Assembly (NCBI RefSeq): GCF_025751535.1
Contig: NZ_JAOWLC010000004.1
Coordinates: 62,001-126,000, forward strand
DNA from: Lentibacter sp. XHP0401
GTDB lineage: Bacteria > Pseudomonadota > Alphaproteobacteria > Rhodobacterales > Rhodobacteraceae
Direction: 5' to 3'
DNA length: 64,000 nt
Position 1 is the stretch's first letter; every line of letters starts with the position of its first letter. This document shows positions 42,655-51,200 of the stretch, piece after piece. The notes under the pieces were generated by a model. It saw only the letters and a program-made list of their open reading frames with translations. It did no database searches and was not told the DNA's origin. The position numbers were made by a program, and so were the translations under genes.

Positions 42655-43536
42655 ATGACGGGTGTGAAAAAACCTGCGGAAAGCATCGGTGCCCAGAGTG
42701 TTGACCGCGCTCTGGCCCTGCTTTCATTTATTGGCCGCAGCCCTGTTGAGGGAATCGGCCTGTCAGCGATTGTTCAGAACACAGGCTTGAGCCGTCCGAC
42801 TGCGCGGCGCTTGCTCTTGGCGCTGATGCGCGCGCGGATGGTGGAACAGGACGCAACAAACCGGCGCTATTTTTTAGGCGAAGAGACTTATGTTCTCGGT
42901 GTGTTGGCAGCGCAGCGCTTTGATCTTGTTGATCTGGCCCGCGACAGTTTGCTGGATCTGGCCAGCCAGAGCGGGGACACTGTCTTTCTGTCTGTGCGCC
43001 GTGATTATCATTCTGTTTGTATGGTCAAAGAAGACGGCGCATTCCCCATCCGGACCTACGCGCTCAAGGTCGGAGATCGTCATCCGTTGGGTGTGGGTGC
43101 TGGATCACTTGCGATTCTCTCCGCCCTTCCCGAGCAGGAGCAGGCCGACATCCTGAATCGCAACAGCGATATACTGCTGGAGAAATTCCCGGGCTTTAGT
43201 CCCGAGGCCCTGCGGCCTTTGATCGCTCAGGCAAAAGAACGGGGATATTCTCTGAACCCCGGGCTGGTTCTGGCCAATTCCTGGGGGGTCGGCGCGGCAT
43301 TTCGTATGCCCGACGGTCGCGTGGCCGGTGCGCTCAGTATCGCCGCCATTGACAGCCGTATGGGCCCCGAGCGTCAAGCAGAGCTCGGAGCCGCATTGAT
43401 TGAAGAAACCACAAAACTGGAAGCGCGCATTGCCAAGGTGTTTGGATTGCCGATGCCCGCAACCCCCGCAACCAAGCTGGCGCGGCTGCCAAGGGATAGC
43501 CGGTCATACTCACTCAACAAAGGAAATTTGCCATGA
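42655..43536 (+). CDS. IclR-family transcriptional regulator
   Basis: Regulator of 293 residues from the ATG at 42655; a start at 42628 would add nine residues but lies in a palindrome. Winged helix ~residues 14-80 (AQSVDRALALLSFI; GLSRPTARRLLLALMRARMV), then the IclR effector domain ~95-265 (GDTVFLSVRRDYHSVCM; ATSLGKAxLA replaced by GAGSLAILSALPE). It is divergent from the TRAP operon and overlaps the thiolase gene by 4 bp, so it probably controls both. The effector is likely the pathway substrate. Confidence 0.9.
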   Translation: MTGVKKPAESIGAQSVDRALALLSFIGRSPVEGIGLSAIVQNTGLSRPTARRLLLALMRARMVEQDATNRRYFLGEETYVLGVLAAQRFDLVDLARDSLLDLASQSGDTVFLSVRRDYHSVCMVKEDGAFPIRTYALKVGDRHPLGVGAGSLAILSALPEQEQADILNRNSDILLEKFPGFSPEALRPLIAQAKERGYSLNPGLVLANSWGVGAAFRMPDGRVAGALSIAAIDSRMGPERQAELGAALIEETTKLEARIAKVFGLPMPATPATKLARLPRDSRSYSLNKGNLP

Positions 43537-44705
43537 AGAATGCACAGATCGTCGGCTGGGCGCACAGTAAATTCGGAAAATCCGCTGCGCCGGATACTGA
43601 AACCTTGATGGCCGAAGTCATCGCACCAGCATTGGAACACGCAGGGGTCGGTGCCGCAGACATCGACGGCATTTTCGTTGGCGTTATGAACAACGGTTTT
43701 TCAAAGCAGGATTTCCAGGGCGCCCTGGTTGGCATGGCAATGGAACAACTGGGCCGAACTCCCGCCGTGCGCATGGAAAATGCCTGTGCAACCGGCTCGG
43801 CGGCATTGTATTGCGCGCTTGATTTCATCGAATCCGGCCGCGGTAAAATTGCATTGGTGGTGGGCGCCGAGAAAATGAGCGCGCTGCCGACAGCCGACGT
43901 CGGTGATATTCTTCTGGGGGCTTGTTACCGCAATGAAGAAGCAAATGTGACTGGCGGGTTTGCAGGCTTGTTTGGCCAGATCACGCAGAAGTATTTTGAA
44001 AAATATGGTGAGTGCTCCGATGCGCTGGCGATGATCGCCTCCAAAAACCACCAGAACGGTGTGCACAATCCCTATGCGCATATGCAAAAGCCCTTCACCT
44101 TCGAGCAATGCAATGAGGTCACCGACCGCAACCCCTATGTTGCCGCGCCCCTGCGTCGCACCGATTGCTCGCTAGTGTCGGATGGAGCGGCTGCCATGAT
44201 CGTGGCGTCGGCGGATGTGGCGGCTGATTTGAGACGCGCCATCGCGTTCCGCGCGCGGACCCACACCAATGATACGCTTGCTATGTCGCGTCGTGATATC
44301 ACAAATTTTGATGGCGCAAAGCGGGCTTGGGCGGCATCTCTTGAAGCGGCCTCGCTGACCCTTGATGATCTGGATCTGGTCGAAACGCACGACTGTTTCA
44401 CCATCGCCGAACTGTTGGAATATGAGGCCATGGGGTTGGCGGAGCCGGGCAAAGGCGCAGATGTGATCCGTGACGGCATCACTCACAAAGACGGTCGCCT
44501 TCCCGTTAATCTGTCCGGCGGCCTGAAGTCCAAAGGTCATCCGATCGGTGCGACAGGCGTCTCGATGCACGTCATGGCAGCAATGCAACTCGCGGGTGAA
44601 GCCCCCGAGGGTATGCAAGCCAAAGACCCAAGATTTGCCGGTGTTTTCAACATGGGTGGCGCGGCTGTCGCCAACTACATGTCAGTTCTGGAGCGTGTAA
44701 AATGA
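43533..44705 (+). CDS. Thiolase-family protein (SCPx/acetyl-CoA acetyltransferase-like)
   Basis: Protein of 390 residues. The nucleophilic Cys lies in ENACATGSAAL near residue 88. HDCFTI near 290 and GLKSKGHPIGATG near 330 supply the oxyanion and base His residues. The C-terminal active-site Cys of classical thiolases (CxG) is absent; FNMGGAAVANY stands there, as in SCP-x-type enzymes. It may cleave a beta-ketoacyl-CoA or bind one. Partner OB-fold (DUF35) genes often found with this type are not present. It is coupled to the IclR gene and to the acyl-CoA synthetase by 4-bp overlaps. Confidence 0.88.
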   Translation: MKNAQIVGWAHSKFGKSAAPDTETLMAEVIAPALEHAGVGAADIDGIFVGVMNNGFSKQDFQGALVGMAMEQLGRTPAVRMENACATGSAALYCALDFIESGRGKIALVVGAEKMSALPTADVGDILLGACYRNEEANVTGGFAGLFGQITQKYFEKYGECSDALAMIASKNHQNGVHNPYAHMQKPFTFEQCNEVTDRNPYVAAPLRRTDCSLVSDGAAAMIVASADVAADLRRAIAFRARTHTNDTLAMSRRDITNFDGAKRAWAASLEAASLTLDDLDLVETHDCFTIAELLEYEAMGLAEPGKGADVIRDGITHKDGRLPVNLSGGLKSKGHPIGATGVSMHVMAAMQLAGEAPEGMQAKDPRFAGVFNMGGAAVANYMSVLERVK

Positions 44706-46333
44706 ACAATTGGGCCTCCCCGAACCCTGATCCGAAAGGTGGTATCGCCCCGTCGACAACCCGTGTGTCTAACCTTGCCAATCACCTGACCCGCAATGCG
44801 CGGCGGCTGGGGGACAGTTTGGCGCTGGTATGGGGCGAGGAACAATGGACATGGGCACAAATGGAAGCCCGCGTGAATGCTTTGGCATACGGGCTGCAAG
44901 AGCGTTTCAATGTGACCAAGGGTGACCGCATTTTGATTCAGTCCCAGAACTGCAACCAAATGTTCGAATCCATGTTGGCCTGTTTCCGGCTGGGCGCCGT
45001 CTGGGTGCCTGCTAATTTTCGACAAACCCCCGAGGAGGTGTCCTGGCTGGCAGAATCCTCAGGCGCGTCGGGCATGATCTGCGGTGCAGAATTTCCCGAT
45101 CATATGAAGGCCTGTGACACCCCCGAGCGTCGCTTTACACTGGTGATCGGCGGGAAGGGGGCAGAGGAGCACGATTTTGATGCGCTGGTCGACAGCTACA
45201 TGGGGCAAACTGTTCCCAACTGCGCAGTGGGCCGCGATGATCCTTGCTGGTTCTTCTTTACATCCGGCACAACAGGGCGGCCCAAAGCTTCGGTGCTGAC
45301 ACATGGGCAGATGGCGTTTGTCCTTTTGAACCATTTGAACGATCTGATGCCGGGAACGACCCCGCAGGCGCGCTCCCTGTGTCTTGCGCCGCTCAGTCAC
45401 GGGGCAGGTATCCACCAACTTACCCAAGTGGCCGCAGGGGCTGCGACTGTGTTGTTTCCAACCGGTCGTTTTGATCCAGAAATCGCCTGGAAGATCGTTC
45501 AGGAGTATCGGATCAGCAATATGTTTACTGTTCCGACAATCGTGAAAATGCTGGTCGAGCACGAAAGCGTAAGCAAATATGACACCACTTCGCTGAAACA
45601 CATGATTTACGCGGGCGCTCCGATGTATCGCTCAGATCAGAAATATGCGCTATCGGTTCTTGGCAATGTTCTGGTGCAGTATTTCGGCCTCGGAGAAGTG
45701 ACGGGCAATATTACAGTGCTCCCGCCCGACGAGCATTTTACAGACGATGAAAACATGCGTGTCGGCAGCTGCGGCTATCCGCGGACCGGCATCGAGATTT
45801 CCATTCAGGACAATGAGGGCAATGAAGTAAAGACGGGTCAGCAAGGCGAGATTTGTGTCATCGGGCCTGCCGTATTCGCGGGCTATTACAACAATCCCGA
45901 AGCCAACGCCAAATCCTTTCGCGCGGGTTGGTTCCGCACCGGAGATCTGGGGTATGTCGATGCCGAAGGCTATCTGTTCATCACTGGACGGGAATCCGAC
46001 ATGTATATCTCCGGCGGTTCGAACATTTATCCGCGTGAGATCGAAGAAAAAATCCTGACACATGAGGCCGTAAGCGAAGTTGCTGTTCTGGGTGTGCCCG
46101 ATCCTGTCTGGGGAGAATCCGGTCTCGCCGTTTGCGTCTTGCACAAAGGGTGCGAGTCTACGCCAGAAGCGCTCCATGCATGGCTGAAGCCAAAAATTTC
46201 AGGATACAAAATGCCGAAGCGGTTTGTGCTGCTGGAGGAAATGCCCAAATCGGCCTATGGCAAAATCACCAAAAAGATCATCCGCGAAACACTGGAACAG
46301 CGCGGCTTGCTGGACGGAACAGTCTTGGCATGA
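44702..46333 (+). CDS. AMP-dependent acyl-CoA synthetase/ligase
   Basis: Cytoplasmic enzyme of 543 residues that activates a carboxylic acid with ATP and CoA. The P-loop FFTSGTTGRPKASVLTH lies near residue 180, YFGLGEVTG near 325, GWFRTGDLGYVDAEGYLFI near 410, and the catalytic Lys in YGKITKK near 523. It resembles medium/long-chain or aromatic acyl-CoA ligases, but the substrate cannot be told from sequence. It overlaps the thiolase gene and the DUF296 gene by 4 bp each, so the four genes from IclR to DUF296 are one operon. Confidence 0.93.
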   Translation: MNNWASPNPDPKGGIAPSTTRVSNLANHLTRNARRLGDSLALVWGEEQWTWAQMEARVNALAYGLQERFNVTKGDRILIQSQNCNQMFESMLACFRLGAVWVPANFRQTPEEVSWLAESSGASGMICGAEFPDHMKACDTPERRFTLVIGGKGAEEHDFDALVDSYMGQTVPNCAVGRDDPCWFFFTSGTTGRPKASVLTHGQMAFVLLNHLNDLMPGTTPQARSLCLAPLSHGAGIHQLTQVAAGAATVLFPTGRFDPEIAWKIVQEYRISNMFTVPTIVKMLVEHESVSKYDTTSLKHMIYAGAPMYRSDQKYALSVLGNVLVQYFGLGEVTGNITVLPPDEHFTDDENMRVGSCGYPRTGIEISIQDNEGNEVKTGQQGEICVIGPAVFAGYYNNPEANAKSFRAGWFRTGDLGYVDAEGYLFITGRESDMYISGGSNIYPREIEEKILTHEAVSEVAVLGVPDPVWGESGLAVCVLHKGCESTPEALHAWLKPKISGYKMPKRFVLLEEMPKSAYGKITKKIIRETLEQRGLLDGTVLA

Positions 46334-47190
46334 GCTCTGATGTGCCTGCCAAAGCGATAAACCCCCCGATGGTTCATCCGGGGCCTGTCGCCTCCAGCCG
46401 CATTGAAGCCATAGCTGTGCGCAAGCGTGATCTGGACATTCATCTGGAGCCTGGCCAGCAGGTAGAAGCCGCCATTTGCGAAGCCGTGGCCGCCGCAGGC
46501 TGTGATGGAGCATGGGTGGATATGGCGGGGCTACACGCCGAGCCTTTCGCTTTTGTCATGCCGGACACATCGCCTGATGGCACTCGCGTCGCCTGGTATA
46601 GCGAAACCTACAAGCCGGAAGGAGAAACCCGCGTGGACATGGGGGGGCTGACTGTCGGGCATCACCGCGGCGGCCCTTTCACCCATTGCCACGGGCTCTG
46701 GACCTCGGCAAACGGCACAACGCTGGGGCATATGCTGGCGCTGGTTTGCACCGTGTCGCGGCCTGTAACCTTGCGCGCAATTGCGTTTCAAGGTGGACGG
46801 TTCGAGAGGCTACCAGACGCTGAAACCTGTTTTGATCTCTTCCGAGCGTGCCCCGCCGACACTCCGGCGGACGCTCCTGACGCGGTTATCCTGACCCTGC
46901 GCCCCAATACCGATCTGTGCGCGGCGATCGAAGAAACCGCCCGTAGCTTTGGTATCAGCGATGGAAAAATCTTCGGGCTTGGCAGCCTCAACGGTGCCTG
47001 CTTTCAGGACGCGCCGCCCATGCCAAGTGCCATTACGGAATTTGTCATCAGCTCTGGCGCATTGGTAAACGGTCAGGCAAGCGTCACCCTGTCCGCTGTG
47101 GACATCTGCAAAGACATCTACAGCGGCACAGTGCAAAGGAACGGTGCACCCGTTTCCATTACGGCAGAAATTATTCTGTGCCGCCCGTAA
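46330..47190 (+). CDS. DUF296 (PPC-domain) protein
   Basis: Protein of 286 residues with two DUF296/PPC-like halves. The first half shows EPGQQVEAAICEAVAAAGCD and the His-rich FTHCHGLWTSANG near residue 120; the second half is less clear (DLCAAIEETARSFGISDG and ALVNGQASVTLSAVD). DUF296 proteins include plant AT-hook partners and bacterial proteins of unknown role; the conserved His suggests metal binding. The ATG overlaps the synthetase stop (ATGA). The last 20 bp overlap the opposing dppF-like gene. Its presence in a catabolic operon suggests an enzymatic step. Confidence 0.75.
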   Translation: MSSDVPAKAINPPMVHPGPVASSRIEAIAVRKRDLDIHLEPGQQVEAAICEAVAAAGCDGAWVDMAGLHAEPFAFVMPDTSPDGTRVAWYSETYKPEGETRVDMGGLTVGHHRGGPFTHCHGLWTSANGTTLGHMLALVCTVSRPVTLRAIAFQGGRFERLPDAETCFDLFRACPADTPADAPDAVILTLRPNTDLCAAIEETARSFGISDGKIFGLGSLNGACFQDAPPMPSAITEFVISSGALVNGQASVTLSAVDICKDIYSGTVQRNGAPVSITAEIILCRP

Positions 47191-48184
47191 CGCTCTGCTG
47201 GATATCTCCGTCTACCAGATGACAGGCCGCTGTTCCGGTAGGAGTGATGCGCGGTTCGGGGATTTCAAACTTGCAGCGTTCGATGGCCAGCGGGCATCGT
47301 GGATGGAAGGCACATCCTGACGGCGGGTTGATCGGGTTGGGGATTTCTCCGGTCACAGGCTTGCGCCGCCGCCCTGACAGAGCCAGATCCGGAACAGCAT
47401 CCAGCAACATCCGCGTATAGGGGTGTTGCGGCTCGACAAACAGCCGTTTGCTATCGGCAACTTCAACCAGACGGCCAAGGTAGAGCACGCCAATCCTGTT
47501 GGCCATGTGGCGCACCACGGAAAGGTCGTGTGAAATGAGCAGATAGGTCAGTCCGAATTCGTCCTGCAAATCCCGCATCAAATTCAGAATTTGGGCTTGA
47601 ACAGATACATCCAGAGCAGACGTCGGTTCGTCGCAGACCATAAACTCGGGCTTTGAAGACAAGGCACGCGCAATGGCGATACGCTGGCGCTGGCCCCCTG
47701 AAAACTCATGTGGAAACTTGCTCGCATCTGTCGCGGACAGCCCCACAACCTCAAGCAAACGCGCGACTTCTTTTGTGACGTCGTTTCCGCTCATCAAGCC
47801 GAAAGTGCGGATCGGCTCTGCAATGATGTCACCAACACGCCAGCGCGGGTTGAGGCTGGCAAAGGGGTCTTGAAATATCATCTGCATCCGTCGCCGGACA
47901 GTGCGGATGGCATCAGGATCATCAGGGCCGATACGCCGACCCGCGATTTCGATTGTGCCATCCGAAGGGGCCAGCAGGCCGACAATCATCTTGGCGATGG
48001 TCGATTTGCCCGAGCCGGACTCGCCCACCAGCGCAAAAGTCTCACCTTTGCGAATGTCAAAACTCACATTGTCGGTCGCAGTCAGAAAGGTCTTGTCCTC
48101 GCGCTCCAGAACGCGGTTCAGCCATGGTTTCGAGACATCAAAATACCGCGTCAGGTTGGTGACGCTGAGAAAACTATCCGTCAT
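47171..48184 (-). CDS. Oligopeptide/dipeptide-type ABC transporter ATP-binding protein (DppF-like)
   Basis: ATPase of 337 residues. Walker A GESGSGKST near residue 55, a FQDPFASLNPRW Q-loop, signature FSGGQRQRIAIARAL, and Walker B FMVCDEPTSALDVS. The C-terminal oligo_HPY region is visible (PHPYTRMLLDAVP ... CAFHPRCP). The ATG at 48184 lies inside the end of the upstream dppD-like gene (11-bp overlap). Last gene of a five-gene importer operon; its end overlaps DUF296 by 20 bp in the opposite direction. Confidence 0.9.
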   Translation of the reverse strand: MTDSFLSVTNLTRYFDVSKPWLNRVLEREDKTFLTATDNVSFDIRKGETFALVGESGSGKSTIAKMIVGLLAPSDGTIEIAGRRIGPDDPDAIRTVRRRMQMIFQDPFASLNPRWRVGDIIAEPIRTFGLMSGNDVTKEVARLLEVVGLSATDASKFPHEFSGGQRQRIAIARALSSKPEFMVCDEPTSALDVSVQAQILNLMRDLQDEFGLTYLLISHDLSVVRHMANRIGVLYLGRLVEVADSKRLFVEPQHPYTRMLLDAVPDLALSGRRRKPVTGEIPNPINPPSGCAFHPRCPLAIERCKFEIPEPRITPTGTAACHLVDGDIQQSVTGGTE

Positions 48185-49160
48185 TTTTCGTCTCCTCTTC
48201 AGCAAGCCAGCAGGCCGCTGCGTGCCTCGGTGCCACGTCAATCAAGGGCGGCTGTTCAATGCGGCACCGCTCAAACGCCTGATTGCAGCGTGGATTAAAG
48301 GCACATCCTGAGGGAATAGCGTTAAGCCGTGGCATCGAACCGGGAATCTGGACCAGCCTGTCGGTGTCTTGCACAAGTGTCGGAATAGAGGCCATGAGCC
48401 CGCTCGTATAAGGGTGGCTGGCGTTCAGGATCACGTCACGCACCGGTCCGATCTCGGCCATGCGCCCTGCATACAGAACGGCAACGCGGTCTGCCGTTTC
48501 GGCAATCACCCCCATGTCATGGGTGATCAGCATGACGGCAGCGCCGCGTTCAGCGCAGATTTCCTTGAGCACGTCGATAATTTGTGACTGGACCGAGACA
48601 TCAAGCGCCGTTGTCGGCTCGTCTGCGATGACAAGTTCGGGCTCGGCCGCGAGCGCCAGCGCGATGACCACGCGCTGCCGCATCCCGCCCGAAAAATGAT
48701 GCGGATAATCGTCGATCCGTCGCGCGGCAGCAGGAATTCCCACACGGTCCAGCAGACCGATGGCATGGGCGCGGGCTTCGGCCTCGGACATATCCAGATG
48801 CACACGGATGGTTTCGATGAGCTGGCGGGCAACCGTGTAGAGCGGGTTCAGGCTGGTCAGCGGGTCCTGAAAAACCATACCGATGCGCTTGCCGCGAATG
48901 CGGCGCATGGCTTCGGGGGGCAGGTTGTCGATACGTTCTCCGGCCAGACGGATTTCACCGCGCACAATGCGGCCGGGTGGTTCGATCAAACCGATGATCG
49001 CCGCACCGGTGATCGACTTGCCAGCGCCGGATTCACCTACCATGCCAAGAACTTCTCCCGGTGCGATATCAAAAGACACGCCATCAAGCGCACGCAACAT
49101 GCCGCGACGTGTTGGAAATTCAACAACAAGGTCGCGGACAGACAGCAAGGGTTCGGTCAT
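48174..49160 (-). CDS. Oligopeptide/dipeptide-type ABC transporter ATP-binding protein (DppD-like)
   Basis: ATPase of 328 residues. Walker A GESGAGKSI near residue 40 ends in Ile rather than Ser/Thr at the last position shown, but the preceding GKS is intact. Q-loop FQDPLTSLNPLY, signature FSGGMRQRVVIALAL, Walker B LVIADEPTTALDVS, and oligo_HPY tail SGCAFNPRC. Pairs with the DppF-like subunit. The start lies 14 bp after the permease stop. Confidence 0.9.
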   Translation of the reverse strand: MTEPLLSVRDLVVEFPTRRGMLRALDGVSFDIAPGEVLGMVGESGAGKSITGAAIIGLIEPPGRIVRGEIRLAGERIDNLPPEAMRRIRGKRIGMVFQDPLTSLNPLYTVARQLIETIRVHLDMSEAEARAHAIGLLDRVGIPAAARRIDDYPHHFSGGMRQRVVIALALAAEPELVIADEPTTALDVSVQSQIIDVLKEICAERGAAVMLITHDMGVIAETADRVAVLYAGRMAEIGPVRDVILNASHPYTSGLMASIPTLVQDTDRLVQIPGSMPRLNAIPSGCAFNPRCNQAFERCRIEQPPLIDVAPRHAAACWLAEEETKNDG

Positions 49161-49174
49161 TATTCTGGCCTCCT

Positions 49175-50107
49175 TCAGCGCAGACGCGGGTTGAGTGCGT
49201 CACGCAGCCAATCGCCCAGCAGGTTGACGGCCAATGCAAGCGCCAGCAACGTGACAGCAGGAAACAGCAGGATCCACCATTCTCCCGAGAACAGATATTG
49301 CTGGCCGATACGGATAAGCGTGCCGAGGCTGGGTTGTGTCGGGGGCACGCCCACGCCGAGAAAGCTGAGTGTCGCTTCGGCAATAATCGCCAGCGCCAGT
49401 CCGATTGTGCCGATCACAAGCACTGGACCCATCACGTTGGGGAGAATGTGGCGCAACAGAATACGGATCGGGTTCACCCCGATCACGCGCGCGGCCTGCA
49501 CATATTCCTTGCCTTTCTCCACCATGGTCGCCCCGCGGACAACGCGGGCGAATTGCACCCAGTCGGACAGGCCGATGGCCACAATCAGTACCCAGATCGC
49601 CATCGTTTCGCGTTGTGACGGCGGAATAAACCCGCGCGCCACACCAAAAATCAGCAGGGCAATCAGGATGGACGGGAAGGAAAGTTGCACATCGGCGATA
49701 CGCATCAAAACCGCATCAACCCAGCCGCCACGATAACCCGCAATTAAGCCGGCAGTGATCCCCAGAACCATGGCAAAAATGACGGCAGAAAACCCGACGA
49801 AAAGCGAAATGCGCGCACCATACAGGATGGTGGAGAGAACATCGCGGCCCTGGTTGTCGGCACCCAGCAGAAAAGTGCTGCCTGTAAAGGCATTTTCCTG
49901 CATCGGCGGCGTGAAACCGTCCATCAGGTTCAGACTGGATGGATCATACGGGTTGGTCGGCGCGATCAGTGGCGCAAAAGCCGCCGCCAGTATAATCACC
50001 AGCGCCACCACGCCCGAAATAATGGCAAGCGGTGACTGGCGGAAGGAATAGGCGATGTCGCTGTCCCAAAGGCGGAAGAGGCGGCTTGGTGTCTTGGTGT
50101 CACTCAT
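49175..50107 (-). CDS. Oligopeptide/dipeptide-type ABC transporter permease (DppC-like)
   Basis: Inner-membrane permease of 310 residues. An N-terminal helix (PLAIISGVVALVIILAAAFA) is followed by the periplasmic FLLGADNQGRDVLSTILYGARISL, a hallmark of the DppC/OppC family, and five further helices. The coupling loop reads ARVIGVNPIRILLRHILPN near residue 200. The ATG at 50107 follows the DppB-like gene by 10 bp; a 20-residue upstream extension is rejected. Confidence 0.9.
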   Translation of the reverse strand: MSDTKTPSRLFRLWDSDIAYSFRQSPLAIISGVVALVIILAAAFAPLIAPTNPYDPSSLNLMDGFTPPMQENAFTGSTFLLGADNQGRDVLSTILYGARISLFVGFSAVIFAMVLGITAGLIAGYRGGWVDAVLMRIADVQLSFPSILIALLIFGVARGFIPPSQRETMAIWVLIVAIGLSDWVQFARVVRGATMVEKGKEYVQAARVIGVNPIRILLRHILPNVMGPVLVIGTIGLALAIIAEATLSFLGVGVPPTQPSLGTLIRIGQQYLFSGEWWILLFPAVTLLALALAVNLLGDWLRDALNPRLR

Positions 50108-50117
50108 GGTTCTGCCC

Positions 50118-51104
50118 TCAATGACGCGCCGCACCGCGCTCGACGCGCAGGCGGGGATCGACGACATAATACAGCAGATCGACGATCAGGTTGATGATGA
50201 CGAAGATCAGAGCGATCAACACCAGATAGGCGGCCATGACCGGCACATCCACAGCGCGCACCGAATTGATAAAGAGCGCACCCACGCCGGGCCACTGGAA
50301 GACGGTTTCGGTGATGATTGCAAAAGCGATAATCGCACCCAGTTGCAGGCCTGTGATGGTAATCACCGGGACCAATGTGTTTTTCAACGCATGGCCGAAA
50401 TGCACAGTGCGGTTCGATAAGCCACGAGCGCGGGCGAATTTGATGTAATCGGTGCGCAGCACTTCAAGCATTTCGGCCCGCACCAGCCGCATGATCAGGG
50501 TCATCTGGAAAAGCCCCAGCGTAATTGCAGGCAGGATCAACGATTGGCGTCCTGAGGACGTCAGAAATCCGGTGGTCCAGCCGCCGGGCAAGGCAACGGT
50601 ATCACCGCGCCCAAAAGAGGGAAGCCACTGCAATTCGACCGCGAAAAGCCAGATCAGCAGGATACCGATGAGAAATGTGGGAAGGGACACGCCGATCAGG
50701 GAAACAGCCATGATGCCTGTCGACAAAAAGCCGCGCCGGTTGAGCGCTGTGTAAACTCCGGCTGACACCCCGAAAATAAATGCCGCCAGCCCCGAGACAA
50801 GCGCCAGTTCCAGCGTGGCGGGCAGACGTTGCAGGATCAACTCCATGACGGGTTGTTGCAAGCGATAGGAAATACCGAAATCACCCTGTATGGCATTGCC
50901 GATGAAACGGCCGAACTGGACGATGAAAGGATCATTGAGCCCCAGCGTGGTGCGCAGCGCCTCACGGTCTGCGAGCGAGGTTTCTTGCCCGACCATCGAG
51001 CTGATCGGGTCGCCAACGTAGCGAAACAGCGCAAAGGCCACCAATGCGACAACCAGCATCACAAGGGCCGATTGCACAATCCGTCGAATGATAAAGGCAA
51101 GCAT
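50118..51104 (-). CDS. Oligopeptide/dipeptide-type ABC transporter permease (DppB-like)
   Basis: Inner-membrane permease of 328 residues, six helices. MLAFIIRRIVQSALVMLVVAL starts the first helix; DPFIVQFGRFIGNAIQGDFG is the family periplasmic segment, and FARARGLSNRTVHFGHALKN near residue 205 is the coupling loop. Pairs with the DppC-like subunit. A hairpin at 51155 separates it from the binding-protein gene. Confidence 0.91.
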   Translation of the reverse strand: MLAFIIRRIVQSALVMLVVALVAFALFRYVGDPISSMVGQETSLADREALRTTLGLNDPFIVQFGRFIGNAIQGDFGISYRLQQPVMELILQRLPATLELALVSGLAAFIFGVSAGVYTALNRRGFLSTGIMAVSLIGVSLPTFLIGILLIWLFAVELQWLPSFGRGDTVALPGGWTTGFLTSSGRQSLILPAITLGLFQMTLIMRLVRAEMLEVLRTDYIKFARARGLSNRTVHFGHALKNTLVPVITITGLQLGAIIAFAIITETVFQWPGVGALFINSVRAVDVPVMAAYLVLIALIFVIINLIVDLLYYVVDPRLRVERGAARH

Positions 51105-51154
51105 AAGACCCCCTGACTGGTCGAAATAGTAAAAGCCGGCATGGTTTATAAAAA

Positions 51155-51184
51155 CGACCCGCGCGAGTGGTCCCGCACGGGTCG
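51155..51184 (-). other. Hairpin between dppA-like and dppB-like genes
   Basis: CGACCCG (51155-51161) and CGGGTCG (51178-51184) form a 7-bp stem around a GC-rich interior. It lies 17 bp after the binding-protein stop. As with the phnD and dctP hairpins, it probably stabilises the binding-protein message or reduces readthrough into the permease genes. Confidence 0.55.
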
Positions 51185-51200
51185 ATCGGTTTTGGCTGGT

